Shown: positions 42,379-51,610 of the stretch, piece after piece
How the letters are laid out: each line of letters starts with the position of its first letter
Position numbering within the stretch: the first letter of the stretch is position 1
Origin: Bacteroidia bacterium
GTDB taxonomy: Bacteria; Bacteroidota; Bacteroidia; J057
Length of the DNA: 64,000 nucleotides
Reading direction: 5' to 3'
NCBI GenBank assembly: GCA_030430575.1
Contig: JAUIKF010000023.1
Coordinates: 52,297-116,296, forward strand
Position numbers and translations under genes: made by a program
Notes under the pieces: generated by a model
What the model saw: the letters and a program-made list of their open reading frames with translations, nothing else
Databases searched by the model: none
Told to the model about the DNA's origin: nothing

Positions 42379-43616
42379 TTTTGCATACCCTCGACGACTT
42401 CAACTTGGGAGGCTTTGATGGCGGGGTAAACGGCCGCGAGTAGGGATAAGCCCATGACGGTGATAAAAATAAGGGCGAAATCTGAGAAACGCATTTCGAT
42501 GGGAAAGGCATTGATTCGAAAGTTTTCCCCCCCTTGAAGCGTAAGCAATCCATAGCGATCCTGGGCGACCCCAAAAGCGAAAGCGATAAACATCCCCACC
42601 ATTACGCCTATGCCCCCTACCAGCATGCCTTCCAAAAAGAAAATCCTACGGATCGCTTGTGCAGTAGCTCCCATAGACTTTAGGACAGCGATATCTCGCG
42701 TCTTTTCCAAAACAATCATCGACAAACTGCCAATGATATTAACAGCGGCAATCGCTAATAATAAGGTAAGGATCAAATACCCAACGTATTTTTCGTTTCG
42801 CATGACGCGGTAGAGCGCTTCATGTTGCTCATACCAGGTCAGTACGCGGTAGGTGGGGCCCACAATAGCAGATATTTGGGCTTTGGCCACTTCCACATTG
42901 CCCGGATCTTTTAGGGCAATTTCATAGGCAGTAATCCTATCGCCATAGTTGAGGAGTTTTTTGGCAAAATCGAAACTCACCAAGACGAATTTATCGTCAT
43001 ATTCTTTCTGTATGCTAAAAACGCCTGAGGGATACATGGAGGCAAAATTGATGGCCTGGTTGAGTTTGGTCATGGAGCTGGCCTCATCATTGAGGACTTT
43101 GATCTCAACAGGGTTGAGGTTATCATTGAGATTGAGACTCAATTGGCCGGCTACGCCTTGCCCAAATACCCCTTGGGCAATTCCATTGCGTTCATCAAAA
43201 GTATATTTCCCATCCCATACATAAATAGAAGAGTCAATGTCATTAGCTTGAGTGAAGTTGGGCTCCACGCCTTTGAGGGTAGGGACAGCCTGCTTGTCAA
43301 AGTATTGCATGACTACCCTGTCTTCAATCGTCCGAGTGAGCACCGCTACATCAGGCAATTTTGCCAGTTCTTCATATAAACTATCGTTTTGAACAAAGGA
43401 TTTTCCTTCCACGGCAACCACCTTGATGTCAGGGTCTATAGCTGCAAATAACCCTTCCAACAAACTGCTAAGTCCATTAAATACCGAGAGGACAATGATA
43501 AGAGCCGCTGTCCCTACAGTAATACCAATCATCGCTACCAGCGTAATGATGTTGATCGCATTGCTGCTCTTTTTGGAGAACAGATACCTGCGTGCGATGA
43601 AGAAGGGGAATTTCAT
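42375..43616 (-). CDS. ABC transporter permease, FtsX/LolC-LolE type
   Basis: A 413-residue inner-membrane permease. The N-terminal FFIARRYLFSKKSSNAINIITLVAMIGI with one helix, a large periplasmic domain (about 45-265) and three C-terminal helices (about 275-400, with LEKTRDIAVLKSMGATAQAI) match LolC/LolE lipoprotein-releasing permeases, which extract lipoproteins from the inner membrane together with a LolD ATPase. No ATPase gene is adjacent. The upstream spacer is an unusual GGGTTCAGGGTT-rich low-complexity stretch (43617-43645). Confidence 0.9.
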   Translation of the reverse strand: MKFPFFIARRYLFSKKSSNAINIITLVAMIGITVGTAALIIVLSVFNGLSSLLEGLFAAIDPDIKVVAVEGKSFVQNDSLYEELAKLPDVAVLTRTIEDRVVMQYFDKQAVPTLKGVEPNFTQANDIDSSIYVWDGKYTFDERNGIAQGVFGQGVAGQLSLNLNDNLNPVEIKVLNDEASSMTKLNQAINFASMYPSGVFSIQKEYDDKFVLVSFDFAKKLLNYGDRITAYEIALKDPGNVEVAKAQISAIVGPTYRVLTWYEQHEALYRVMRNEKYVGYLILTLLLAIAAVNIIGSLSMIVLEKTRDIAVLKSMGATAQAIRRIFFLEGMLVGGIGVMVGMFIAFAFGVAQDRYGLLTLQGGENFRINAFPIEMRFSDFALIFITVMGLSLLAAVYPAIKASQVEVVEGMQK

Positions 43617-43710
43617 GGAGAGGTTTTGGGTTCAGGGTTCAGGGTTTAGGGTTCAGGGGTTTTATCCATTCAACAATAAGGAAAAAAAACTTTGAACCCT
43701 TGAACTTTCA

Positions 43711-44046
43711 TTACTTCAGTAACTCATCTATTTTTCGGGCTTCGTCGAAGGAGTCATCATAATAAAAACGAAGTTCGGGGATCTTTCGGACTTTATTGCG
43801 AATCCGTGCTGCCAAAGCTTTACGGATTTCCCAATCTCGTTCATTTAGGGCTTCTACGATCTCCTCTCTGTCCTTATCTGGCAGGACAGTTACATATATT
43901 TTAGCGATGCTTAAATCGCCTGTGACACGCACCACACTCAGGGTGATCATGCTGCCAGGGGCGATTTTTACCTCAAACGCCAATAAGTGACTCACCTCTT
44001 GAAGGATGAGTTTTGCTAATTTTTTTTGTACTACGCTCTCTGACAT
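43711..44046 (-). CDS. rbfA: Ribosome-binding factor A
   Basis: A 111-residue KH-like protein that binds the 30S subunit during 16S rRNA 5'-end maturation. Seen: KLILQEVSHLLAFEVKIAPGSMITLSVVRVTGDLSIAKIYVTVLP and the C-terminal IRNKVRKIPELRFYYDDSFDEARKIDELL, both typical. It lies 94 bp upstream of the permease gene on the same strand. The divergent upstream gap contains repeat element R3. Confidence 0.95.
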   Translation of the reverse strand: MSESVVQKKLAKLILQEVSHLLAFEVKIAPGSMITLSVVRVTGDLSIAKIYVTVLPDKDREEIVEALNERDWEIRKALAARIRNKVRKIPELRFYYDDSFDEARKIDELLK

Positions 44047-44079
44047 ATAGTTTTACCGAAGAATTAAGAGGTTAAGAAT

Positions 44080-44327
44080 ACCGCTCGGGCTTCGAAGACT
44101 CAGCCCTCGCTGCGAGAACCGAGACCGTTCGCGTCTTCGACACTCACTGCGAGACTGCTCGGCTCGAAGACTCACCTCGCTACGAGACAAGAGAAAATAA
44201 TTGCCTTTAGTCTCGTAGCGAGTCTTCGAGCGATCTCGCAGCGAGGGCCGTCTTCGGCCTGAGCGGTCTCGCAGTGAGGGCGCAGCCCGAACGGTCCCGC
44301 AGCGAGCCCGAAGGGCGAGCGGTCTCA
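44080..44327. repeat. Composite palindromic repeat element R3 (GAGACCG family)
   Basis: About 248 bp occupying most of the 302-bp divergent gap between rbfA and the ABC exporter, which otherwise holds no gene. The core hairpin CGCTACGAGAC (44178-44188) / GTCTCGTAGCG (44210-44220) is a perfect 11-bp stem around an A/T-rich loop. Arms carry GGGCTTCGAAGACTCAGCCC and GAGACCGTTCGCGTCTTCG units. This is the only copy that faces two gene starts rather than a gene end. Confidence 0.9.
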
Positions 44328-44348
44328 AATCACCGTCAAATCTACAAA

Positions 44349-46193
44349 ATGAAGACCTATTTCCGAATATTGAGTTACGGGAAACCCTTTTTAGGAAATG
44401 GGTTATTGGCCTTGGGCTCCATCTTGGTCTACACGGTTTTCAGTGTAGTCTCTCTATTTTCTGTATTGCCCTTTTTGCGAATCCTCTTTGGGCAGGGCGA
44501 GGAAGTAGTAGTGCCAAAGGAAGCCTTCAGTCTTTGGAACCCCGATTCCTGGCTGGAACACGGCTATTTCAAGCTTCATGAATTGATTGTAACACTGGGA
44601 GCACAGCAAGTATTGGTGTACTTCTGCCTAGGGTTATTGGGAGCCATTTTTATCAAAAGTTTGGCCCGATACTTCAGCTCCTATTTCATTGCCCCCCTGG
44701 AACAAGGGGTAATTCGCGAAATGCGGTCCACGATTTTTTCCCACTTGACGGAATTAGATCTCGCATTTTTTACGCGAAAGAAAAAAGGCGACCTCTTGGG
44801 ATTGACAGTTAGTGATGTGCAAGTAGTCCAGGAAGCTGTTATTGGTACCTTGCAAAGCGTTCTGAGGGACCCTGTCATGATGTTAGTGATCTTGGTATCA
44901 ATGATCCTGCTCTCCTGGGAATTAACCTTATTTACCCTGATCATCCTTCCCATCACAGGACTTTTTATCAACTTTATCGCTAAACGCCTCAAACAGAAGG
45001 CGCGTATGGGGCAAGAAGCGTTAGGGGATTTGATAGCGGTGTTGGACGAATTTATCAGTGGAATAAAGATTGTCAGGGCCTTCCAAAAAGAGTCTTACGA
45101 AAGAACTCGTTACGAATCCCGCAACCGGGACTATTTTCGAATGCTAGTAGGGCTTCGCCGTCAGAGTGAATTAGCTTCGCCTATTACAGAGGTCCTGAGT
45201 GTAGGGGTAATTTGCGTCATCATTTTGTACAGTGGACAATTGATTCTGAGCAGTGAAAGCCGCTTGGCACCAGAGCAATTTATCCTCTTTATCGTCCTTT
45301 TCTCTCAGTTTCTGGACCCTATCAAGAAGTTTACCAATGCCCTCAGCAAAATCCAAAAAGGACTCGCTGCCTTTAATCGAATAGAAGGACTTTTGGCCGA
45401 GCAATCCACCATTTTAGATTCTCCCTCGCCTAAGCATTTGGAGAAATTTCAAGAATCATTGAGGTTCGATAAGGTAGGGTTTCGATATGCACAGCCTTTA
45501 AATGGGGAAGAAAATCGGCCTTCGATTCTAAGCGATATATCTTTTGAGGTAAAAATAGGCCAAACGGTAGCCCTAGTGGGGCCTTCAGGTGGAGGGAAAT
45601 CCACCCTTGCCAATTTGGTTGGACGCTTCTTTGATCCTCAAGATGGAGAGATTTTATTAGATGGAATTCCTGTTAAGGAGCTGTCAATCAGGGACTTAAG
45701 GGGACAATTGGGCTATGTCACTCAAGAAGGCATCCTTTTCCACGATTCTGTGATGGCCAATATCGCTTATGGCATTCCCAATCCAGATTTGGAACAGGTG
45801 AAAGAAGCGGCGCGCATTGCCAATGCTCATGAATTTATCATGGAAATGCCTGATGGGTATGAGACTATTATTGGGGAGCGTGGTGGTCGTTTATCTGGCG
45901 GGCAGCGCCAGCGCCTCTCAATTGCAAGGGCCATTTTTCGGAATCCCCCTATCCTGATTCTCGATGAGGCTACTTCCCAACTCGATACTACTTCCGAGCA
46001 GTTAGTTCAGGCGGCACTGGACCGCTTGATGGAAGGCCGCACTTCCATTGTAATTGCCCATAGGCTCTCAACGATCCAAAAGGCTGATCTTATCTTGGTT
46101 ATAGATCAAGGGGAAATTGTCGAAAGAGGCACCCATCAGGAACTGATGGATAGGGGAGGGCTGTATGAAAAATTGCGGTCAGGGCAGTTATGA
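44349..46193 (+). CDS. ABC exporter, MsbA-like (permease fused to ATPase)
   Basis: A 614-residue half-transporter. Six membrane helices (about 18-330) are followed by an ATPase: Walker A VGPSGGGKSTL, Q-loop YVTQEGILFHDS, signature LSGGQRQRLS, Walker B ILILDEATSQLD and H-loop IAHRLSTI. MsbA-type members flip lipid A or export lipids and drugs; the substrate here is unknown. The ATG at 44349 (MKTYFRIL) is preferred. An in-frame start at 44274 would encode Arg/Ser/Glu-rich residues translated from the R3 repeat. The gene ends overlapping the convergent barrel-protein gene by 6 bp. Confidence 0.94.
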   Translation: MKTYFRILSYGKPFLGNGLLALGSILVYTVFSVVSLFSVLPFLRILFGQGEEVVVPKEAFSLWNPDSWLEHGYFKLHELIVTLGAQQVLVYFCLGLLGAIFIKSLARYFSSYFIAPLEQGVIREMRSTIFSHLTELDLAFFTRKKKGDLLGLTVSDVQVVQEAVIGTLQSVLRDPVMMLVILVSMILLSWELTLFTLIILPITGLFINFIAKRLKQKARMGQEALGDLIAVLDEFISGIKIVRAFQKESYERTRYESRNRDYFRMLVGLRRQSELASPITEVLSVGVICVIILYSGQLILSSESRLAPEQFILFIVLFSQFLDPIKKFTNALSKIQKGLAAFNRIEGLLAEQSTILDSPSPKHLEKFQESLRFDKVGFRYAQPLNGEENRPSILSDISFEVKIGQTVALVGPSGGGKSTLANLVGRFFDPQDGEILLDGIPVKELSIRDLRGQLGYVTQEGILFHDSVMANIAYGIPNPDLEQVKEAARIANAHEFIMEMPDGYETIIGERGGRLSGGQRQRLSIARAIFRNPPILILDEATSQLDTTSEQLVQAALDRLMEGRTSIVIAHRLSTIQKADLILVIDQGEIVERGTHQELMDRGGLYEKLRSGQL

Positions 46194-46964
46194 TTTCGGT
46201 TTTGGCGACCGATTGGGCCGTGGTTTCGGGGTGTCATCGCGCTGAGAAGGCCGTTTCTTAGGGGCAGAATAGGTAGGCGGCGATCCAATGGTAAAATGAA
46301 GCCCTGCTTGGAAATTGAGCATGCCTGTAGAACTAGTGGTCTCAAGGTCATATAACAATTGATCATTGACCAAATAAGAGGACCCTACATCCACAAATCG
46401 GAGTTCACTGCCCCAGTTTCTCCCAGCACTTAAATCCAGGTAGATTCCCTGATCTAGCCTTACCATGAGCCCCGCAGCCCACCCATAATACTGAGTGAAT
46501 GTGTGACGCACAAAGTCAGTATCTTGGTCTTCCTCATTATCCCCATCGACATACCGAAAGGTCGTATTGGTGAAAAAGAGTCTTGAGCCAATATATGCCT
46601 CCCCATAAAGGCGAACAGCTGCTTCATCTGTGATCATTCTCAATGAGCCATGAACACTCGCCGAATGATTGCGAATGCTAATGCGCGAAGATTCAAACCA
46701 TGCTAAGTTCAGGTCGTGACTTTCCCCGGCATTCCACATATAATCCGCATGCAGCCCCGGCATAATTTTAAAGGGCAATGATTTTGGAAAATCTCCCCAA
46801 ATAAATTCTCCAAATACCCCTCCACCACCCTTATAGGAGGATTCTGCAAACAGCCCATAGGGCAGATTCATTTTTCCTCCAAAGGTAATTCCCGATTGAG
46901 CAGTACCATTAGAAGGGAGTAAAAAGATAAAAATGGCTAAAAAAGTAAGGGCAAATAGACGCAT
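46188..46964 (-). CDS. Predicted outer-membrane/periplasmic beta-rich protein of unknown function
   Basis: A 258-residue protein. Signal peptide to about residue 22 (LLPSNGTAQ). The body is rich in alternating beta-strands with aromatic residues (GITFGGKMNLPYGLF, LNLAWFESSRISIRNHSASVHGSLRM, YYGWAAGLMVRLDQGIYLDLSAGRNW), consistent with a small beta-barrel. The last 30 residues are a Pro/Lys/Arg tail (SAPKKRPSQRDDTPKPRPNR). I do not recognise a named family. The stop overlaps the ABC exporter stop region on the opposite strand. Confidence 0.7.
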   Translation of the reverse strand: MRLFALTFLAIFIFLLPSNGTAQSGITFGGKMNLPYGLFAESSYKGGGGVFGEFIWGDFPKSLPFKIMPGLHADYMWNAGESHDLNLAWFESSRISIRNHSASVHGSLRMITDEAAVRLYGEAYIGSRLFFTNTTFRYVDGDNEEDQDTDFVRHTFTQYYGWAAGLMVRLDQGIYLDLSAGRNWGSELRFVDVGSSYLVNDQLLYDLETTSSTGMLNFQAGLHFTIGSPPTYSAPKKRPSQRDDTPKPRPNRSPKPKS

Positions 46965-47123
46965 CTAAAAAATGTTAAAGAAGTGATAGTGCTATTACTT
47001 ATAAGGGATCAATGATGATCTGCTTAATAAGTAGCTAGCTGATAAGCCCAGTTACATTAAAGATAATAATTCAGGGAAAAAGGTTGCAACCTATTTGCCG
47101 ATTATGTCCATTTTTGACATAAA

Positions 47124-47158
47124 AACAAAAAAGCCGCCATGGTAAAAATGGCGGCTTC
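47124..47158 (-). terminator. Terminator after dnaK
   Basis: Minus-strand reading: AAGCCGCCAT / ATGGCGGCTT stem followed by TTTTTTGTTTTTA. It lies about 40 bp after the dnaK stop. A second small hairpin (TTATGTC / GACATAA) sits just beyond, at 47102-47122. Confidence 0.9.
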
Positions 47159-47195
47159 TATTATCAGATGAAAGGATTATGTGAATATCCCTATC

Positions 47196-49112
47196 TTATT
47201 TCTGTTCTTCGACTTCTTCGAATTCGACCTCAGTCGCTTCGGGCTCACCTTCTGGAGCGGCTCCATTGGCACCAGCTTCTGGGCCAGGCTGAGCTGCGCC
47301 TTCAGCTTGCTCTTGTGCAGCATACAGCTCAGTAGAGGCATTCTGCCAAGCCTGATTGAGGGCAGCGGTAGCAGCGTCAAGACGAGCTACGTCTTTAGCA
47401 GCATGTGCTTCCTTCAACTCGGCCAATGCAGCCTCAATGGCTTCCTTATTGCCATCAGAGAGCTTGTCACCCAATTCCTTGAGTTGTTTCTCTGTGGTGA
47501 AGATCATGGTATCAGCAGCATTTACTTTATCTACTTCCTCTTTGAGGCGCTGGTCAGCTTCCGCATTAGCAGCAGCTTCTGCCTTCATGCGATCTACTTC
47601 GGAATCACTAAGGCCCGTAGAGGCTTCGATGCGGATCTTTTTCTCTTTACCAGAGGCCTTGTCACGCGCACTTACGTTCACGATTCCGTTGGCATCGATG
47701 TCGAATACAACTTCGATTTTTGGAAGGCCGCGTGGTGCAGGAGGAATGCCGTCGAGGTGGAATTTGCCGAGAGTCCGGTTGTCACCAGCCATGGCTCGTT
47801 CACCCTGGAGAACATGGATTTCCACCGAAGTTTGGTTATCAGCTGCAGTGGAGAATTCCTCTACTTTCTTGGTGGGGATGGTGGTATTGGCATCTACCAA
47901 TTTGGTGAATACGCCTCCTAAGGTCTCAATTCCAAGAGAAAGTGGTGTCACGTCAAGGAGCAATACGCCCTTGACATCTCCAGAAAGCACCCCCCCTTGA
48001 ATAGAAGCGCCAATGGCTACTACCTCGTCAGGGTTTACACTTTTATTAGGGTCACGGTCAAAGAATTCTTTGACAATGTCCTGAACTTTAGGGATTCGGG
48101 TAGAGCCACCTACCAAGATGACTTCATGAATGTCATTCACACCTACTTTGGCTGCTTTGAGGGCTTCGCGGCATGGCGTAAGGCAGCGGTCGAAAAGTGA
48201 GTCAGCTAGTTGCTCGAATTTAGCGCGAGTTAGCGTCAACTCGAGGTGCTTAGGCCCATCCTTATCCATGAAGATATAAGGAAGGTTGATATCAGTAGAG
48301 TTGGTAGTTGAAAGTTCGATTTTGGCAGTTTCTGCTGCCTCTTTCATTCGCTGAAGGGACTTAGGGTCTTCTTTCAAGTTGACGCCATGAGCAGATTTGA
48401 ATTCTGCTGTCATCCAGTCAATGATGACTTGGTCAAAATTGTCTCCTCCCAAGTGCGTATCTCCATTGGTAGAAAGTACTTCAAACATACCACCATCCAG
48501 TTCAAGGATAGAGATGTCAAAGGTACCCCCACCCAAGTCGAATACGGCGACTTTCATGGATTTGTCTTGCTTGTCGAGGCCGTAGGCCAAGGCAGCAGCT
48601 GTAGGTTCGTTGATGATACGGCGGACAGTAAGGCCTGCAATTTCGCCAGCTTCTTTGGTCGCGTTACGCTGGGCATCATTGAAGTAGGCAGGAACGGTGA
48701 TTACAGCTTCTTTTACCTCATATCCCAAATAGTCTTCAGCGGTCTTCTTCATCTTCTGAAGAACCATGGCTGAAATCTCTTGCGGCGTATACGTACGATC
48801 GTCAATCTGGGCAACAGCCAGGTTGTTACGGCCTCTAACTAGCTCATAGGTCATATTTTTTGCGTCTCCCTTGACTTCGTCATGGGTAGCGCCCATGAAA
48901 CGCTTGATAGAGCTAATGGTCTTGGTAGGATTGGCAAGAGCTTGACGCTTGGCCTGCTCACCTACAATACGCTCACCATCCTTGGTGAAACCTACCACTG
49001 AAGGCGTGGTGCGTTTTCCTTCAGAGTTGACAATCACGATGGGTTCGTTACCCTCCATGACGGCAACACACGAGTTGGTTGTTCCTAAGTCTATTCCTAT
49101 TATTTTACTCAT
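47196..49112 (-). CDS. dnaK: Chaperone DnaK (Hsp70)
   Basis: A 638-residue, full-length Hsp70. Seen: [48 protein letters not shown] and [17 protein letters not shown] in the ATPase domain; the hydrophobic linker [19 protein letters not shown]; the substrate domain; and an acidic C-terminus ([14 protein letters not shown]). It lies 71 bp downstream of hsp20 on the same strand, probably a shared heat-shock unit. No dnaJ or grpE gene is adjacent. Confidence 0.98.
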   Translation of the reverse strand: MSKIIGIDLGTTNSCVAVMEGNEPIVIVNSEGKRTTPSVVGFTKDGERIVGEQAKRQALANPTKTISSIKRFMGATHDEVKGDAKNMTYELVRGRNNLAVAQIDDRTYTPQEISAMVLQKMKKTAEDYLGYEVKEAVITVPAYFNDAQRNATKEAGEIAGLTVRRIINEPTAAALAYGLDKQDKSMKVAVFDLGGGTFDISILELDGGMFEVLSTNGDTHLGGDNFDQVIIDWMTAEFKSAHGVNLKEDPKSLQRMKEAAETAKIELSTTNSTDINLPYIFMDKDGPKHLELTLTRAKFEQLADSLFDRCLTPCREALKAAKVGVNDIHEVILVGGSTRIPKVQDIVKEFFDRDPNKSVNPDEVVAIGASIQGGVLSGDVKGVLLLDVTPLSLGIETLGGVFTKLVDANTTIPTKKVEEFSTAADNQTSVEIHVLQGERAMAGDNRTLGKFHLDGIPPAPRGLPKIEVVFDIDANGIVNVSARDKASGKEKKIRIEASTGLSDSEVDRMKAEAAANAEADQRLKEEVDKVNAADTMIFTTEKQLKELGDKLSDGNKEAIEAALAELKEAHAAKDVARLDAATAALNQAWQNASTELYAAQEQAEGAAQPGPEAGANGAAPEGEPEATEVEFEEVEEQK

Positions 49113-49183
49113 CTTATATTAACTATTTATTTAAATGATTTAATTGATTGGCTAATTATTAATTTTCAATATCCTATTATCTA

Positions 49184-49660
49184 CTATTCTCTTTCAATAT
49201 CGATCTCAGTGACATCCGCCACATCTGGTTTAGTCTTTGGAAATTCAATCAAGAGCAAACCATTTGCAAATTTTGCTTTGATGCTTTCCATTTGGATACC
49301 CGTAGATGGAAGTTCAAATGTTCTGATAAAAGTGCCAAATCTGCGCTCTTTGATATGAGATTGAGTAGGCATAAAGTCTACAGGACGCGTCTTCTGACCC
49401 TTTACTTTCAGCACATCATCCATTGCAGAGATTTTGACATCCTCTTTGTTTACCCCAGGCAATTCCAGTTCAATTACATAATGGCTATTCGTTTCAAAAA
49501 CATCGGCCTTGATATGTACTTCTCCTGATGAGCCTGTTTCATCATCTGAAAAGGAGTCAACCATTTCATTAAACTTTTTGCCCAATTTCTGGCCAAAACT
49601 GCTCAATCCCTCTCCCAAATCTTTGAAGATATCTTGCCCTTTATTTTGCTCGTTTTCCAT
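49184..49660 (-). CDS. Small heat-shock protein, Hsp20/alpha-crystallin family
   Basis: A 158-residue protein with an alpha-crystallin domain at about 45-150: VHIKADVFETNSHYVIELELPGVNKEDVKI, a FIRTFELPSTG strand and the A-x-x-x-N-G-L-L motif (AKFANGLLLIEFPK). It acts as an ATP-independent holdase. Upstream (49753-49817) are TGNCA-NNN-TGNCA-like repeats that may form a heat-shock control site. dnaK follows 71 bp downstream. Confidence 0.93.
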   Translation of the reverse strand: MENEQNKGQDIFKDLGEGLSSFGQKLGKKFNEMVDSFSDDETGSSGEVHIKADVFETNSHYVIELELPGVNKEDVKISAMDDVLKVKGQKTRPVDFMPTQSHIKERRFGTFIRTFELPSTGIQMESIKAKFANGLLLIEFPKTKPDVADVTEIDIERE

Positions 49661-49752
49661 TTGGTTGGCGTTAATTATGGTTAAATGAATTCACGTAATC
49701 TTTAACAATCTAGGTGCCAAGGGCAAATTTTGACATCTCGTCGGAAAAAAGT

Positions 49753-49817
49753 TGACAGAATGGCAGGAATTGGAGCAATTGTCGTAATCCTTGGCAGGAG
49801 GTTTGACAAAATGGTCA
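49753..49817 (-). promoter_or_regulatory. Candidate heat-shock control sites upstream of hsp20
   Basis: Minus-strand reading gives TGCCATTCTGTCA (49753-49765) and TGACCATTTTGTCA (49804-49817), both resembling TGNCA-NNN-TGNCA. The first lies 93 bp before the hsp20 ATG. The assignment rests on the repeated motif and the gene context; I cannot name a proven regulator. Confidence 0.4.
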
Positions 49818-50357
49818 GTTTTTGTGGAGCTCATCACTGACCATCCAGGGGCGGGGAAATAGTCGCCAGTGGCCATTTACATACACCAAGGCGTCAAATC
49901 CACTGCCTCTACGCATGCCTGGGAAAAGAAATTTGAAGCGATATAGAACGATGCCTGCCTGGAAATAATCGGCAATCTCTCGGTAGCCGCCAGGAAATTG
50001 TTTGGCGTCTCCCGTATTGGCTTTCAGGGATTCGGGCGTGACCTTCCAAATTTGATAGTCCGTCTGTACTTCATAATGTGGGCGCACCACAATATTGACA
50101 TAGCGTCGAAGGCGTTTGTGGTAACGAAATACACGCGATGCGAATGGCTCTTTGAATACTACCTCGTAGTCTTCGGGGCTTGGCCTGAGGGATCGACTGA
50201 GAAGGGCGCGTTCTTTATCTGAAGCTGATAACAAATATTGGATCATTTGCTCCAGTCCTTCTTTCCCTTCAGGAAAATTGTAACTTGGTGGTTGCTGGGC
50301 ATAGGTTGGGACACCTAATATGAGTACAGTGAAAAAAATACTTAGGGGCAAATGCAT
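49815..50357 (-). CDS. Secreted/periplasmic protein of unknown function
   Basis: A 180-residue protein with a signal peptide (LPLSIFFTVLILGVPTYAQ). The mature part has a helical N-terminal segment (EGLEQMIQYLLSASDKERALLSRSL), then strands ending in FDALVYVNGHWRLFPRPWMV, a pattern resembling small lipocalin- or NTF2-like domains in which a final beta-strand carries GHWRLFP. No family assignment is possible. It is divergent from queG, with the starts overlapping in the upstream region. Confidence 0.65.
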   Translation of the reverse strand: MHLPLSIFFTVLILGVPTYAQQPPSYNFPEGKEGLEQMIQYLLSASDKERALLSRSLRPSPEDYEVVFKEPFASRVFRYHKRLRRYVNIVVRPHYEVQTDYQIWKVTPESLKANTGDAKQFPGGYREIADYFQAGIVLYRFKFLFPGMRRGSGFDALVYVNGHWRLFPRPWMVSDELHKN

Positions 50358-50411
50358 GTCAAAAGTCGTTTGGCATTAGGTAGAATTACAGCCTCGAATT
50401 TCATACCAATT

Positions 50412-51338
50412 ATGGATAAGGATTTACTTTCCCAAAAAATAAAGATAACAGGCCAGCAATTGGGGTTTGATATGGTCGGGATATCAAAGGCTGAGTTCTT
50501 AGAAGAGGAAGCCCCAAGATTGGAGGCTTGGCTGGAGAATGGGCAGCATGGAAAGATGCAATACATGGAGAACCATTTTGACAAGCGATTGGACCCGAGA
50601 AAATTAGTCGATGGCGCAAAATCTGTCATCAGTGTCATTCATAATTATTTCCCTGAAACCTCCTATCAACAACCAGAAGGAGCCCCGAAAATCTCTACTT
50701 ATGCTTGGGGAGAAGACTATCATAAAGTCTTAAAGCAGAAGCTCTACCGGTTATATGAAATGATAGGAGAGGAAGTTGGGGAATTGCCAGCGGGACGTGT
50801 ATTTGTGGATTCAGCCCCCGTGATGGACAAGGCCTGGGCCCGCAAGGCGGGACTGGGCTGGATTGGGAAGCACACCAATCTTATCAGCCCCCAGCGAGGT
50901 TCCTTCTTTTTTATTGGAGAAATAATCCTGGACCTCGAACTGACATACGATGGGCCGATCAAAGATTATTGTGGAACGTGTACGCGCTGTATAGATGCCT
51001 GTCCGACTGATGCCCTTACCCCTTACCAGATCGATAGCAATAAATGTATTTCTTATCTCACCATAGAACTTAAATCTTCCATGGACAAAGCCTTTGGCGA
51101 CCAGTTAGAAGGCTGGGCGTATGGGTGTGATATCTGCCAAGAGGTCTGCCCTTGGAACAAATTTGCGAAACCTCACTCAGGAGAAGAGTTTAAACCTCTG
51201 GATCATATCCTCGATTTTGGCCCAAGAGAGTGGGAAGAGTTGGATGAGCGCCAGTTCAAAAAACTCAAAAGGCGATCTGCCATGAACCGAGTGAAATGGG
51301 AAAAGATGAAAAGTAATTTGAAGATGATATTCCGGTAG
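50412..51338 (+). CDS. queG: Epoxyqueuosine reductase
   Basis: A 308-residue cobalamin- and iron-sulfur-dependent enzyme that completes queuosine synthesis in tRNA. Seen: GFDMVGISKAE, YAWGEDYHKVLKQKL, VFVDSAPVMDKAWARKAGLGWIGKHTNLI, and the two ferredoxin-like clusters CGTCTRCIDACP and CDICQEVCPWN. All are typical of QueG. The ATG at 50412 (MDKDLLSQK) is preferred over an in-frame one at 50352, which would overlap the divergent gene start. The stop TAG merges into repeat element R4. Confidence 0.95.
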   Translation: MDKDLLSQKIKITGQQLGFDMVGISKAEFLEEEAPRLEAWLENGQHGKMQYMENHFDKRLDPRKLVDGAKSVISVIHNYFPETSYQQPEGAPKISTYAWGEDYHKVLKQKLYRLYEMIGEEVGELPAGRVFVDSAPVMDKAWARKAGLGWIGKHTNLISPQRGSFFFIGEIILDLELTYDGPIKDYCGTCTRCIDACPTDALTPYQIDSNKCISYLTIELKSSMDKAFGDQLEGWAYGCDICQEVCPWNKFAKPHSGEEFKPLDHILDFGPREWEELDERQFKKLKRRSAMNRVKWEKMKSNLKMIFR

Positions 51339-51608
51339 GGACCGCTCGGGCTTCGAAGACTCAGCCCTCGCTGCGAGACCGTTCGTCGCTTCGCTCCTCA
51401 CTACGAGATCGTTCGCGTCTTCGACACTCACTGCGAGACCGCTCGGCTCGAAGACTCGCCTCGCTTCGAGACAAGAGAAGACTTTTTGTCTTTTGTCTCG
51501 AAGCGAGTCTTCGAGCGATCTCGCAGCGAAGGCCGTCTTCGGCCTGAGCGGTCTCGCAGTGAGGTCCCAGGGCCGAACGGCCTCGCAGCGAGCGAAGCGA
51601 GCGGTCTG
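51338..51608. repeat. Composite palindromic repeat element R4 (GAGACCG family)
   Basis: About 270 bp filling the gap between convergent queG and the ArsC-like gene. The core hairpin CTCGCTTCGAGACA (51460-51473) / TGTCTCGAAGCGAG (51494-51507) is a perfect 14-bp stem, with an inner GAAGAC-TTTTT-GTCTT. Left arm: GACCGCTCGGGCTTCGAAG and GAGACCGTTCGTC units; right arm: the same in inverse orientation, ending GAGCGGTCTG three bases before the opposite stop codon. Confidence 0.9.
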
Positions 51609-51610
51609 TT

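Noticed and set aside
44053..44328. 91-codon Arg/Ser-rich minus-strand frame upstream of the ABC exporter
   Set aside because: It consists only of R3 repeat units; no independent protein features.
44274..44348. N-terminal extension of the ABC exporter
   Set aside because: The 25 extra codons encode R3 repeat units (Arg/Ser/Glu-rich), while the ATG at 44349 gives a normal exporter N-terminus.
47181..48000. Long plus-strand frames (246 and 214 codons) inside dnaK
   Set aside because: They are antisense to a clear, full-length dnaK and are caused by its codon bias.
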